This document shows, one piece after another, positions 21,393-28,056 of a DNA stretch of 64,000 nucleotides. The notes below the pieces were generated by a model. The model had not been told where the DNA came from. It did no database searches and worked only from the letters and a program-made list of their open reading frames with translations. The stretch is from assembly GCF_004342915.1 (NCBI RefSeq), contig NZ_SLWL01000004.1, positions 1-64,000 on the forward strand. Direction: 5' to 3'. Numbering within the stretch: position 1 is the first letter of the stretch; every line of letters begins with the position of its first letter. The DNA is from Camelimonas lactis (GTDB lineage: Bacteria > Pseudomonadota > Alphaproteobacteria > Rhizobiales > Beijerinckiaceae). The translations under genes and the position numbers were made by a program.

Positions 21393-21436
21393 CTTAAGTG
21401 TTTCTTAGGTGTCTCTTAAGCTGGACTTAGGTGTTC
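21393..21436. repeat. Four 11-bp iterons (CTTARGTGTYT)
   Basis: CTTAAGTGTTT, CTTAGGTGTCT, CTTAAGCTGGA and CTTAGGTGTTC start at 21393, 21404, 21415 and 21426, exactly 11 bp apart, right after an (AT)n tract at 21372-21385. Helical-phase repeats beside an A/T-rich tract fit a replication origin, a terminal-repeat region or a multi-site operator. Confidence 0.75.
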
Positions 21437-21510
21437 ACCTAGGAGTTAATCCTTCATCATTCCCTACCTCATATCCTTTTTAGGAAGACAGAGGGAAGAG
21501 TGATGTACAG

Positions 21511-21657
21511 GTAGCACCCATGCCTGTCTTGGGTGTTTCTTAAGCAGCCCTCAAGTCCCCATCTTTCATGTCCCCTTCCATCCTTTCCTTACTGAGGAAG
21601 ACACAAGAGGGCATAGCCCTTCCGTGAATGATGATGGATGAAGGGTCTGGGTGCTAC
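21511..21657. other. Nested inverted repeats enclosing a second iteron cluster
   Basis: Outer arms GTAGCACCCA (21511-21520) and TGGGTGCTAC (21648-21657) are perfect complements. An inner pair, 21573-21583 with 21636-21645, forms ten pairs with one bulge and ends two nucleotides before the outer arm. Between the outer arms lie three more 11-bp-spaced units at 21528, 21539 and 21550 (CTTGGGTGTTT, CTTAAGCAGCC, CTCAAGTCCCC). This looks like a structured RNA or a replication/packaging locus. Confidence 0.55.
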
Positions 21658-21943
21658 TCAATCCGGGGCTCCCACTCAGGTTAGCCTGTACGGGCTACCA
21701 ATCTACAAACCACATCCTCCCTGTTCCGAGAGTTGGGTCAGGAGGAAGCGGACCACTTCACGCTGCCCGACACGTCGCCAGATTTCTCGTTCCGACCGTT
21801 TGATGTCTGGGCAGCGTTCTGGATAGAGCTTGTCCAATGCCTCCCCTGCAACGTGGCCTTAGCCCGCTGTAGGGGGGACTGCTCCCATTGTCTTCCAATC
21901 CCGAGCGGACCGCCCCTCGCCCCCCCCATCGGCGGAGCGGACA

Positions 21944-21984
21944 GGTGTAGTCACTACACCGTAGGCAGGACCTGCTTCAGGTCC
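21944..21984. other. Palindrome GGTGTAGT-C-ACTACACC plus GGACCTG/CAGGTCC hairpin
   Basis: A perfect 17-bp palindrome at 21944-21960 is followed by a perfect 7-bp hairpin at 21968-21984. The right half AGTCACTACACC recurs at 22362-22373, before the 162-aa gene. It could be a repressor operator or part of a phage promoter. An open frame at 21733-22011 runs across this DNA but looks non-coding at its 3' half. Confidence 0.5.
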
Positions 21985-22038
21985 CCAAGCAGTTCATCGG
22001 CGGGCCTCTAATAACTGGGAATAAAAAGCCCATTATCA

Positions 22039-22092
22039 CCGTAGGAGACCGCCGTTTCGGCGTCTACGGGATGCGCCACAGGCGTTTTATTT
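22039..22092 (+). terminator. Possible terminator before the 75-aa gene
   Basis: CCGTAG (22039-22044) pairs with CTACGG (22064-22069) around an inner CGCCG/CGGCG stem. A second small GCGCC-ACA-GGCG hairpin is followed by TTTTATTT. The region just before it (22015-22036) repeats 21320-21341 (AATAAAA, GCCCATTAT). Confidence 0.4.
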
Positions 22093-22123
22093 GTCAGGAA
22101 CAGCGCTAAGGACACACAACATC

Positions 22124-22351
22124 ATGAAGATAACGCACAAAGCGTCAGCGCATCCACACTTCGCCATCCCCAACGATTACGATGTTACCGCAGCCATCAC
22201 TCGAGACGGCTTCTATTGTGTCGGGGAAGAGCGGCTGGCCCGTGGCGAGATCACCACAGAGGCGTTCGCCAAGTTCATAGGCGACTCCATCAGGCGCAAG
22301 CTTGACCGCTGGCGGGCTGAACGGGAGGCCAGCGGGATCAGCTCCCACTAG
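22124..22351 (+). CDS. Hypothetical phage-like protein (75 aa)
   Basis: Reads MKITHKASAHPHFAIPNDYD, then VTAAITRDGFYCVGEERLARGEITTEAFAKFIGDSIRRKLDRWRAE. The C-terminal helix is basic and amphipathic. The ATG at 22124 is chosen over an in-frame TTG at 22091; AAGGA lies about 12 bases upstream. It is the first of the tightly ordered plus-strand phage genes of the element. No family recognised. Confidence 0.6.
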   Translation: MKITHKASAHPHFAIPNDYDVTAAITRDGFYCVGEERLARGEITTEAFAKFIGDSIRRKLDRWRAEREASGISSH

Positions 22352-22447
22352 GCAGATGTCCAGTCACTACACCACCACTGCGTTAATTCACATCCATGGA
22401 CGTGCTTTAACCTGTCCCTTTTATTTTGAAAAACCAGTTACACCCCA

Positions 22448-22936
22448 ATGAAACCCAAGAAACCCTTCAGAACCCCGACCCTCACCCATGACCCTGACGG
22501 ACAGGCCGTCTACATCGTCCCCCTGTCAGGGACCCAGTACGCCGCCCACATCCTTGCTGAAGACTGGGAAGACCTACAGCGCCGGGGCTATTCCCCCAAC
22601 TGGTGCTTCACCACAGGCTCAGTTCACTCCCGCCGTCTGCACATGACCGCCAAGGACATGCCGGAGCGCATCTCGCGTGTCCTTCTGGGCGTCACCGACA
22701 GCCGGACCTATGTCCGCTTCCGGGACAGGAACCCGCTGAACCTGAGACGGGACAACCTTTACACCCTCAAGCTGAAGACCGCCGAAGAGCGGGACATGGA
22801 GATGTCTGCCCGACGCCGCCAGCGGCTGAACGGCTGGGCGTCTCCCAGCGCACGGGGCCGGACCAGTAGCTATCGACAAACCAGCGGCTATGGCCGGACT
22901 GGTGAATGGGGCAAAGCCCCTAGTGGAGCCAGATAA
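22448..22936 (+). CDS. HNH-like phage protein lacking the usual catalytic His (162 aa)
   Basis: The central segment RVLLGVTDSRTYVRFRDRN followed by PLNLRRDNLYTL matches the second half of phage HNH/AP2-type homing endonuclease domains, where a His normally sits where this protein has YVRFRD and the NLRRDNL turn is conserved. With that His absent, nuclease activity is doubtful and a DNA-binding role is more likely. The last 35 residues are Arg/Ser/Gly-rich. Its stop overlaps the next ATG by one base (TAATG at 22934-22938), so the next gene is translationally coupled. The family call is inference from the motif. Confidence 0.55.
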   Translation: MKPKKPFRTPTLTHDPDGQAVYIVPLSGTQYAAHILAEDWEDLQRRGYSPNWCFTTGSVHSRRLHMTAKDMPERISRVLLGVTDSRTYVRFRDRNPLNLRRDNLYTLKLKTAEERDMEMSARRRQRLNGWASPSARGRTSSYRQTSGYGRTGEWGKAPSGAR

Positions 22937-23709
22937 TGTGCAGCCTAGCAGGCGCAGCGTCTCTCCTGTCCACCGGCCTGAGTGTTGCCGGCTCTGTCAT
23001 CAGCTACAACGACCAGAAGAAGCAGGCGTACAACCAGTGGCTGTCCAATGTCCAGCAAGAGCTTCACGCTGAGAAGTACCGTGGCCAGCTTCTGGAATAC
23101 CAGAACACCACCTACAAGCAGGACATTGAGCACGGCTTCAATGTTCTGGACTATCAGAAGAACGAGTTTGACCGTCAGGCCAAGACGATTGATCGGGCAA
23201 CCGAGAGCATCGACAAGGGTCGCTTTAACCAGTACGGCCAGCTTCTCCTTCGGCAGGTTCAGGAGCACGTAGCGACAACTCTTGGCATGGACGACGTTCG
23301 CCGTCAGGGACGCAAGATGGCAGCTTCAGGTGAAGCCGCAGCGGCCTCCCGAGGGGTCGAAGGCGTCACCGTGGATCAGATCATTGGCGACGTGGCGAGA
23401 CAGGAAGGCGAAGCCGTCACCGTTCTGGAGATGAACAACACCGGCGTCCAGCATCAGCTCAACATGGAAATGCAGGGCGTGAAGGCCACAGCCGACCAGC
23501 GCATCTTCGACATTCCGATGGCAACGTATGCCCCATCTGCCGTCACTAGACAGCCAGCGCCAGTCAGCCCCACGGCACCTGCCGTACAGCCGCCCATGCC
23601 CAGCGGCAGCGCTCTGGTGGCCAACGTGGGCAGCAGCCTCCTGACTGGCCTGAATAGCTACAGCAAGTGGTCCGGCACCTCCCTGAACGACATGTTCAAG
23701 ATCAGGTAA
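22936..23709 (+). CDS. T7 gp14-like internal virion protein (257 aa)
   Basis: Starts MCSLAGAASLLSTGLSVAGS, the Met-Cys plus Ala/Gly-rich hydrophobic opening typical of internal virion protein B of T7-like podoviruses. It continues with a long helical, Gln-rich region (about 35-115) and the AASGEAAAASRGVEG... DQIIGDVARQEG segment that parallels the GES.LEGSS region of T7 gp14. In T7 this protein is ejected into the host envelope as part of the DNA channel. The C-terminal 60 residues are Pro-rich, then end in a short conserved-looking helix. Without the partner gp15/gp16 genes, its presence here is unusual. Homology is judged by eye. Confidence 0.65.
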   Translation: MCSLAGAASLLSTGLSVAGSVISYNDQKKQAYNQWLSNVQQELHAEKYRGQLLEYQNTTYKQDIEHGFNVLDYQKNEFDRQAKTIDRATESIDKGRFNQYGQLLLRQVQEHVATTLGMDDVRRQGRKMAASGEAAAASRGVEGVTVDQIIGDVARQEGEAVTVLEMNNTGVQHQLNMEMQGVKATADQRIFDIPMATYAPSAVTRQPAPVSPTAPAVQPPMPSGSALVANVGSSLLTGLNSYSKWSGTSLNDMFKIR

Positions 23710-23785
23710 CGCCGCTTCAGCCGCCCGGCAGCGCCACGAGCCTGCCGCTACCATTATTCATTTAACAACAGATAGATAGCACACT

Positions 23786-24748
23786 ATGAGCAATTCACAA
23801 TTCACCATCCAGACCTCCCCAGCACAGTCCTCCGGTCCCTACAGCGCCCCGCAGGTTGCCCCGTCCACGAACCCGGGCTTCGGCGACAACATCCAGACTT
23901 ACGTTCCGGGCGGCGTTGCCTCCTACCACGGGGAACAGCCAAACCCGGCTGATACGGGAGTCCTCCAGACACTCCGCACAACTTCCGGCGCTCCGGCCAA
24001 TCCATTCACTGCCACTGACAAGCACCTTGTCGAGGTGAACGGTATGCAAACGCCGGTCGCCACCGCGATCCGCATGGGTTATATCGCCCGCCACCCGGCA
24101 ACGGGGGCGTTGATGGAAACGGGAAAGCTTCAGGCAGAGTCACACCACAGCCCCGTTGCGTCTCCCAATGCCCAGCAGCCGCACCAGCAGGCGGCACAGG
24201 GCGAAGACATCACCATGGACACGCCCATGTCTCGCGGCGTGACGAACATGAACGACATCATGTTCAGTCAGGTTCCTTCCGGCCTCATGGTCCGGGCTGT
24301 TCTTGAAAACACGGAACGGGGCCATGTGGCTGAGAACACCGTCAATTCCATCGCCAGCAGTCTTCAGATCACCCCGGAGGAAGCCGCAGAACTCCTGCGC
24401 ACCGTTGGGCAGGGCCGCGAAGACCAGCGTTCACGGGCGCTCTCCAAGCTTGGCATTGATGACGTGCAGGAGTTTGACGATTTCATCAGGAGCAAGCACC
24501 CTGACCTGCTCCGCAAGGCCCAGACGGCACACTTCCTGTCTGGCGACCTGACGCCCTACAAGGCGTTGGCCCGGACCTACTACGAGAACCTCGACAAGAT
24601 CGCACCCGAACGCATCATGTCCGCCAAGTTCGGCAATGGCATCACCGCCAGCCTGTCAGGAGACACCATTGTTCTGAACGTCCCCGGCAAGGGACAGATG
24701 TCCTACGCCGGCGCTGTCCGGGCTGGCATCATCAGGGTCGGCGCGTAA
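23786..24748 (+). CDS. Hypothetical phage virion-associated protein (320 aa)
   Basis: The first 130 residues are Pro/Ser/Thr/Gln-rich and probably disordered; the last 180 are a folded helical domain (DIMFSQVPSGLMVRAVLENT, LQITPEEAAELLRTV, DVQEFDDFIRSKHPDLLRKA) ending in a beta-rich tail (GNGITASLSGDTIVLNVPGKG). It follows the gp14-like gene by 76 bp, the place where T7-like phages code internal virion proteins, but it is far too short for gp15 or gp16. Function unknown; a structural or ejected role is inferred from position. Confidence 0.6.
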   Translation: MSNSQFTIQTSPAQSSGPYSAPQVAPSTNPGFGDNIQTYVPGGVASYHGEQPNPADTGVLQTLRTTSGAPANPFTATDKHLVEVNGMQTPVATAIRMGYIARHPATGALMETGKLQAESHHSPVASPNAQQPHQQAAQGEDITMDTPMSRGVTNMNDIMFSQVPSGLMVRAVLENTERGHVAENTVNSIASSLQITPEEAAELLRTVGQGREDQRSRALSKLGIDDVQEFDDFIRSKHPDLLRKAQTAHFLSGDLTPYKALARTYYENLDKIAPERIMSAKFGNGITASLSGDTIVLNVPGKGQMSYAGAVRAGIIRVGA

Positions 24749-24782
24749 ATGGGCGATACGTTCGACTTCCACGCGCAGGCCC

Positions 24783-25076
24783 ATGAGTGCCTTGACCTCA
24801 CAGTCCCCTTCCGCGCCCCCAATGCGCACAGCGCTACCACATCTTCCGCCGCCACCGTGGAAGCCGACAGCCATCCTGATGCAGGACGGGAGGCCGGTGG
24901 AAGTTGCTCCCCATGGAACGGCGGGAATGCTGCTGACGCTGAAACAGGCCCGGCTCATGGGGCTGGTTCGGAAGGACCGTCGCTATGGCGGGCACGTCAG
25001 GTCTTCAAGATCACCTGAGCTGGAACAAAAGCGCATCGACAGATACGCCAAGGCCCAGCAATCGGCCGATAGATAG
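24783..25076 (+). CDS. Hypothetical phage-like protein (97 aa)
   Basis: Two frames overlap here. This one is preferred because residues 30-80 look protein-like (ILMQDGRPVEVAPHGTAGML, LTLKQARLMGLVRKDRRYGG), while the alternative beginning at 24749 becomes low complexity. The N-terminal 28 residues are Pro/Ser-rich and may be untranslated if an internal start is used. It is the last gene before the terminator at 25090. No family recognised. Confidence 0.5.
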   Translation: MSALTSQSPSAPPMRTALPHLPPPPWKPTAILMQDGRPVEVAPHGTAGMLLTLKQARLMGLVRKDRRYGGHVRSSRSPELEQKRIDRYAKAQQSADR

Positions 25077-25089
25077 CCGCTACACCAGT

Positions 25090-25125
25090 CCCCCGGCCTT
25101 ACGGTTCGGGGGATTTTTCTTTTTT
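25090..25125 (+). terminator. Intrinsic terminator after the phage gene block
   Basis: CCCCCG (25090-25095) and CGGGGG (25107-25112) form a stem around an 11-nt loop, followed directly by ATTTTTCTTTTTT. It ends the plus-strand operon 22124-25076. Confidence 0.8.
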
Positions 25126-25137
25126 ATCAAGAGTTAG

Positions 25138-25503
25138 GAACATCCAATCGACGCCACCCCCAATCTCATCATCACGGTCCGCCCCTCCCGCGTTACATCT
25201 CGGGGCCAGACCTATGACGCGTTCCACGACGGCAACTTCATCTGCAACTCCCGAACGCCCTTCTATTCGGCGGCACGGGAACTGGCCGGGCGGGGCCACG
25301 ATCCGAAGGCCATTCTGGTCATGCGCCATGAGGGCAAGGCCATGGATTGTCTGAAACAGCGCCTCGGGGCAGCCGCAGGGCTGACTGTCAGGGAGACAGC
25401 CAAGGCAGGCCCCCGCATTGCCGCCCATGTCCCATTCGTGGCTGGCATGCTTTCCCCCGTTGGCAGCCTCCCAGCAACGCCACCGTCACAAGGAAACGGC
25501 TAA
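25138..25503 (+). CDS. Hypothetical phage-like protein without a standard start codon (up to about 120 aa)
   Basis: The frame opens after a TAG at 25135 and reads IDATPNLIITVRPSRVTSRG, then QTYDAFHDGNFICNSRTPFY and SAARELAGRGHDPKAILVMR to a TAA at 25501. The sequence looks like a real, folded protein from about 25147, yet the first ATG in frame is 25321, in the middle of the apparent domain. A TTAGGA lies just upstream of an ATC codon at 25147, so either an ATC start is used, or the start has been lost. Homologues of this N-terminal segment occur in phage contexts only by inference. No function assigned. Confidence 0.45.
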   Translation, partial: EHPIDATPNLIITVRPSRVTSRGQTYDAFHDGNFICNSRTPFYSAARELAGRGHDPKAILVMRHEGKAMDCLKQRLGAAAGLTVRETAKAGPRIAAHVPFVAGMLSPVGSLPATPPSQGNG

Positions 25504-26110
25504 AGCACCCGCAGTAGACGTGGGTACATATGGGATACCCAGCACCGCAGTCACCACCTTCGGATTCAAGACGCATGGCGCGTCTGACATCACCCACACC
25601 ATCCGCGTCGTGGACATCGCCGGCAACCCTTGGTTCGTCGCGGCTGACCTCTGCGAAATCCTCGGGTACTCCCGCACCGACAGCATGCTGCGGTTGCTGG
25701 CGTGGGATGAGCGCGGCATCACCCCACGTCCGGTGTGTGGGGTTGACGGCAAGTCCCGCAAACACGGCACGGTTTCAGAGTCCGGCCTCTACAAGCTCAT
25801 CATGCGCAGCGACAAGCCGCAGGCCAAGGACTTCCAGAACTGGGTCACTCGCGTCGTCCTGCCCGCAATCCGCAAGGACGGCACTTATATCCGCGACGAG
25901 GCCTCAGAACTCGTCCTCGACCACCTGCTGGAGCAGCGCTACCATTTCTTCGAAATGCCCAGACGCTTCTTTGGCTTTTGTGATATGGCTCCCTTTGAGG
26001 CCGTCCTTGCTGGTGCAATAGAAGATCGGTTTCCTCGCATCCATGGAATAGGGAATCAAACTATGCAGATTGGGAATTTGCCCGAGGTGGTAGTCGTCGT
26101 CTTCCCATAG
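25418..26110 (+). CDS. BRO-N domain antirepressor, C-terminus replaced by inserted DNA
   Basis: Residues about 45-160 are a BRO-N (phage antirepressor) domain: HTIRVVDIAGNPWFVAADLC, EILGYSRTDSMLRLL, TVSESGLYKLIMRSDKP, FQNWVTRVVLPAIRKDGTYI. Homology ends near position 25905, exactly where the convergent ParA-like gene ends; the remaining 68 codons are antisense to that gene and meaningless. The normal C-terminal DNA-binding domain is therefore gone. The start is uncertain: 25418 overlaps the preceding gene, and a GTG at 25520 is an alternative. BRO proteins control lysogeny or bind host chromatin; this chimera is probably non-functional or altered. Confidence 0.75.
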   Translation: MPPMSHSWLACFPPLAASQQRHRHKETAKAPAVDVGTYGIPSTAVTTFGFKTHGASDITHTIRVVDIAGNPWFVAADLCEILGYSRTDSMLRLLAWDERGITPRPVCGVDGKSRKHGTVSESGLYKLIMRSDKPQAKDFQNWVTRVVLPAIRKDGTYIRDEASELVLDHLLEQRYHFFEMPRRFFGFCDMAPFEAVLAGAIEDRFPRIHGIGNQTMQIGNLPEVVVVVFP

Positions 26111-26908
26111 CACTGCTTGGTCCGATGGCCGGAGCTTATCGACGATATTCGACGTAATAGCCGGTTTGAGACGACCATTGTAAATGCCCCAACCCTTTGT
26201 CATCCCCTCAGCATTCGATCGAATATTATGCTGCTGAATCACGTAGCCCAGATACTTGGGCCGACCGGCAGGTATCGACAAACGCGATTCACCGATGGCT
26301 TGGTTCACTTGGTCCCACTCTGTCCGCCAGGTGACGAGCTTGTTGCCAAGGTTCTCGGTACCTTGGATGGAGAAGAGATCAGGCGCAACAGGCGTGATGA
26401 AATAGTCGCTCGACGCCAAAACCGCGCGATTGAGTGCGCCCAGGTTCGGGCCAAGGTCAATCATAACGATATCTGCCGCAACGTGCTCCGCAGCCCAACG
26501 GATGTAGCGGTGAATGGCCGACTGGGCTCTAATATCCGGCAGGCTACCGCCTTTCGCAGAGTTCCAAGTGTTTCCCAGACGATCCTCGAAATCACTTAGC
26601 CTGAGATCGCCCGGAACAATATGTATATTCCCTCGGGCGTTGAGAACCCTCGACGGCGGACGATCACAGATGTCACCGATCGTCTCGTATACTGGTTCAA
26701 TATTCCGAAAAATACTGTTGCCGTCAGCCGCCCATGATAATTCTATCGATTCGTCAGATAAGCAATAGGCAGTGAGATTACACTGGCTGTCGCAATCAAC
26801 GACCAGCACATTACTTCCGTCCTCGGCGAGAAGGTGCGCAACGTGGTACATATATGTGGTTTTACCGACCCCACCCTTATTATTGAAAATGCTTATTGTT
26901 TTTGCCAT
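25904..26908 (-). CDS. ParA/Soj-family ATPase, orphan (334 aa)
   Basis: Begins MAKTISIFNNKGGVGKTT, a deviant Walker A box (KGGVGKTT, residues 11-18) with the signature Lys. Walker A' is VLVVDCDSQCNL and Walker B IVMIDLGPN. It has MinD/ParA features throughout and an extended C-terminal half (GMTKGWGIYNGRLKP, LWEDDDYHLGQIPNLHSLIP) not found in short ParA. There is no parB or centromere array beside it, and it is the only gene of the element on the minus strand. Base composition is lower in GC than its neighbours, and its 3' end truncates the antirepressor gene, so it was acquired separately. Roles could be element maintenance or a cargo function such as phage exclusion; neither is shown. Confidence 0.85.
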   Translation of the reverse strand: MAKTISIFNNKGGVGKTTYMYHVAHLLAEDGSNVLVVDCDSQCNLTAYCLSDESIELSWAADGNSIFRNIEPVYETIGDICDRPPSRVLNARGNIHIVPGDLRLSDFEDRLGNTWNSAKGGSLPDIRAQSAIHRYIRWAAEHVAADIVMIDLGPNLGALNRAVLASSDYFITPVAPDLFSIQGTENLGNKLVTWRTEWDQVNQAIGESRLSIPAGRPKYLGYVIQQHNIRSNAEGMTKGWGIYNGRLKPAITSNIVDKLRPSDQAVLWEDDDYHLGQIPNLHSLIPYSMDARKPIFYCTSKDGLKGSHITKAKEASGHFEEMVALLQQVVEDEF

Positions 26909-26991
26909 CTACAGCTCCCCCTAACCCCTTTATCATGTAGCCGTGGGGTCTCTGTCTAGCCATTTGGAACTCGTGCGTTCAGCGGAGCCAT

Positions 26992-27699
26992 ATGAACACG
27001 CGCAACAGCAACGCAATCATCACCCTGCATGAAATCGACGGCCAGCCGCTGGTCCACGACGAGAACCTTGCGCGGGAGCTTGGTTACAGCGAACCGCGCA
27101 TGATCCGAAAGCTCATCCTCCGCAACGTGGCCGAGCTTCAGGGGTACGGCGTTTTGTGCCGCCGTGTCACAAAATCATCCGACCCGCTGGGCCGGGGACG
27201 CCCGCGCAATGAGTTCTACCTTAATGAAGAGCAGGCCCTGCTTCTCTGCATGTTCTCTGAGGCAGAGAAGGCCGTGGCTATCCGCCGGGAGATCATCGCG
27301 GTCTATCAGGCGTGGCGGAAGGGGCACCTCAAGCCGGATCAGCCGTCCATTCCTACGGACTACGCATCGGCCCTGCGGCTGGCCGCTGATGAGCACGAGA
27401 AGCGCGTCGAGCTGGAAGCTAAGGTCGCTGAAGACGCGCCGAAGGTCGCTGACTGGGAAGCCTTCCGCAATGACAAAGGGACCTACACGACCGGGGCCGT
27501 CGCCAAAGAGATCGGCTTCATCTCAGCTCAGGGACTTCACAAAGCTCTTCATGAGGAAGAGCGTGATCTTCCCGCGAAAGGACCGCCCACGGTCCGGGCT
27601 GTATCTCGCCTGATTCTGGGAAAGCTGCTTGGGCTACCGGATTGGCCTACCGCTTTGGGCTACCAATGGGCTACCAAGGCAATTTTGCCCCTGCGCTAA
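26992..27699 (+). CDS. Phage regulatory/antirepressor protein with KilA-C-like end (235 aa)
   Basis: The N-terminal half (LHEIDGQPLVHDENLARELG, RKLILRNVAELQGYG, RGRPRNEFYLNEEQALLLCM, AIRREIIAVYQAWRKG) matches phage regulatory proteins of the Rha/antirepressor kind. The C-terminal half (EDAPKVADWEAFRNDKGTYT, TGAVAKEIGFISAQGLHKAL) is a KilA-C-type DNA-binding domain. The last 25 codons overlap the right TGGGCTACCAA array, so the real C-terminus may be shaped by the att region. It lies directly inside attR and likely regulates lysogeny of the ancestral phage. Confidence 0.75.
   Translation: MNTRNSNAIITLHEIDGQPLVHDENLARELGYSEPRMIRKLILRNVAELQGYGVLCRRVTKSSDPLGRGRPRNEFYLNEEQALLLCMFSEAEKAVAIRREIIAVYQAWRKGHLKPDQPSIPTDYASALRLAADEHEKRVELEAKVAEDAPKVADWEAFRNDKGTYTTGAVAKEIGFISAQGLHKALHEEERDLPAKGPPTVRAVSRLILGKLLGLPDWPTALGYQWATKAILPLR
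27630..27677. repeat. Right TGGGCTACCAA array (4 copies)
   Basis: Copies start at 27630, 27643 (TGGCCTACC variant), 27656 and 27667, spacings 13, 13 and 11 bp, in the same orientation and spacing pattern as the left array. They overlap the end of the 235-aa gene. Likely arm-type sites for the integrase. Confidence 0.75.
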
Positions 27700-27737
27700 C
27701 TGACTGATTTTTCTAGATAATCATATATTGAAAGCGG

Positions 27738-27755
27738 TTGGCTGGGGAACCTGGA
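27738..27755. repeat. attR of the tRNA-Gln element
   Basis: TTGGCTGGGGAAC at 27738-27750 is the 3' end of the intact tRNA-Gln and is identical to attL at 18557. The match extends to 27755 with one mismatch. Confidence 0.85.
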
Positions 27756-27812
27756 TTCGAACCAAGACTAACGGAGTCAGAGTCCGTCGTTCTACCATTA
27801 AACTATTCCCCA
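27739..27812 (-). tRNA. tRNA-Gln (anticodon CTG)
   Basis: On the minus strand a complete cloverleaf of 74 nt: acceptor TGGGGAA/TTCCCCA, T-arm with GGTTCGAATCC, anticodon stem ACGGA/TCCGT enclosing loop CTCTGAC (anticodon CTG), discriminator G and encoded CCA. It is the integration target of the 9.2-kb element; the 3' end now comes from the element's att site, and its original terminator is at 18513-18541. A new downstream sequence for 3' processing and termination is therefore supplied by the element. Confidence 0.97.
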
Positions 27813-28056
27813 CCACCGCAAGACCGCCAGTTTCCTGTCGCCCCGCTGTCCGCGTCGCCGCAGCGCCGTGGTGTGGGCTCCAGATACGGCGACGCGCCGG
27901 GTACGTCAAGAGCGTTCACGCATCCAGCCGGCGCGCCCGCCCGCAAACCGTGGATATGTGGATATCCACGCCGGGGCCCTTCCCGCCGTGACGGGGCCGG
28001 GGGCGCGCTTTCCCGGATCGCGGCCGCAAACGCCGGCGACCGCACTGTCGCCGCCC

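Larger units (their letters stand above)
18557..27755. mobile_element. Podovirus-derived element integrated in tRNA-Gln(CTG)
   Basis: The 13-bp core TTGGCTGGGGAAC (18 bp with one mismatch) occurs at 18557 and at the 3' end of the intact tRNA-Gln at 27738, bounding 9.2 kb. Just inside each end are arrays of TGGGCTACCAA. The element carries a tyrosine integrase at its left end, a T7 gp14-like gene, other phage-like genes, antirepressor-type genes and a ParA-like ATPase. No terminase, portal, capsid, tail or phage RNA polymerase gene is seen, so it is a remnant or a satellite. The stranded tRNA terminator left of attL independently confirms the boundary. Confidence 0.88.

Noticed and set aside
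21393-21433. Tandem SP6-like phage promoters
   Set aside because: CTTAGGTG is shared with the SP6 promoter, but the best alignment has only 13 of 17 matches and the 11-bp period explains the pattern better. Mentioned only as a side note to the iterons.
21733-22011. 92-codon frame starting TTG
   Set aside because: The first 45 residues look somewhat protein-like, but the rest crosses a perfect palindrome and a hairpin and is Ser/Pro/Cys-rich; no family, and the start has only a weak case.
24749-25018. 90-codon frame overlapping the 97-aa gene
   Set aside because: The sequence turns into low complexity after 30 residues, while the other frame has normal protein character through to its stop.
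18557-27755. CRISPR array in the repeat-rich element
   Set aside because: Repeats are either 80-bp units 190-510 bp apart or 11-13-bp motifs without unique spacers; no cas genes.
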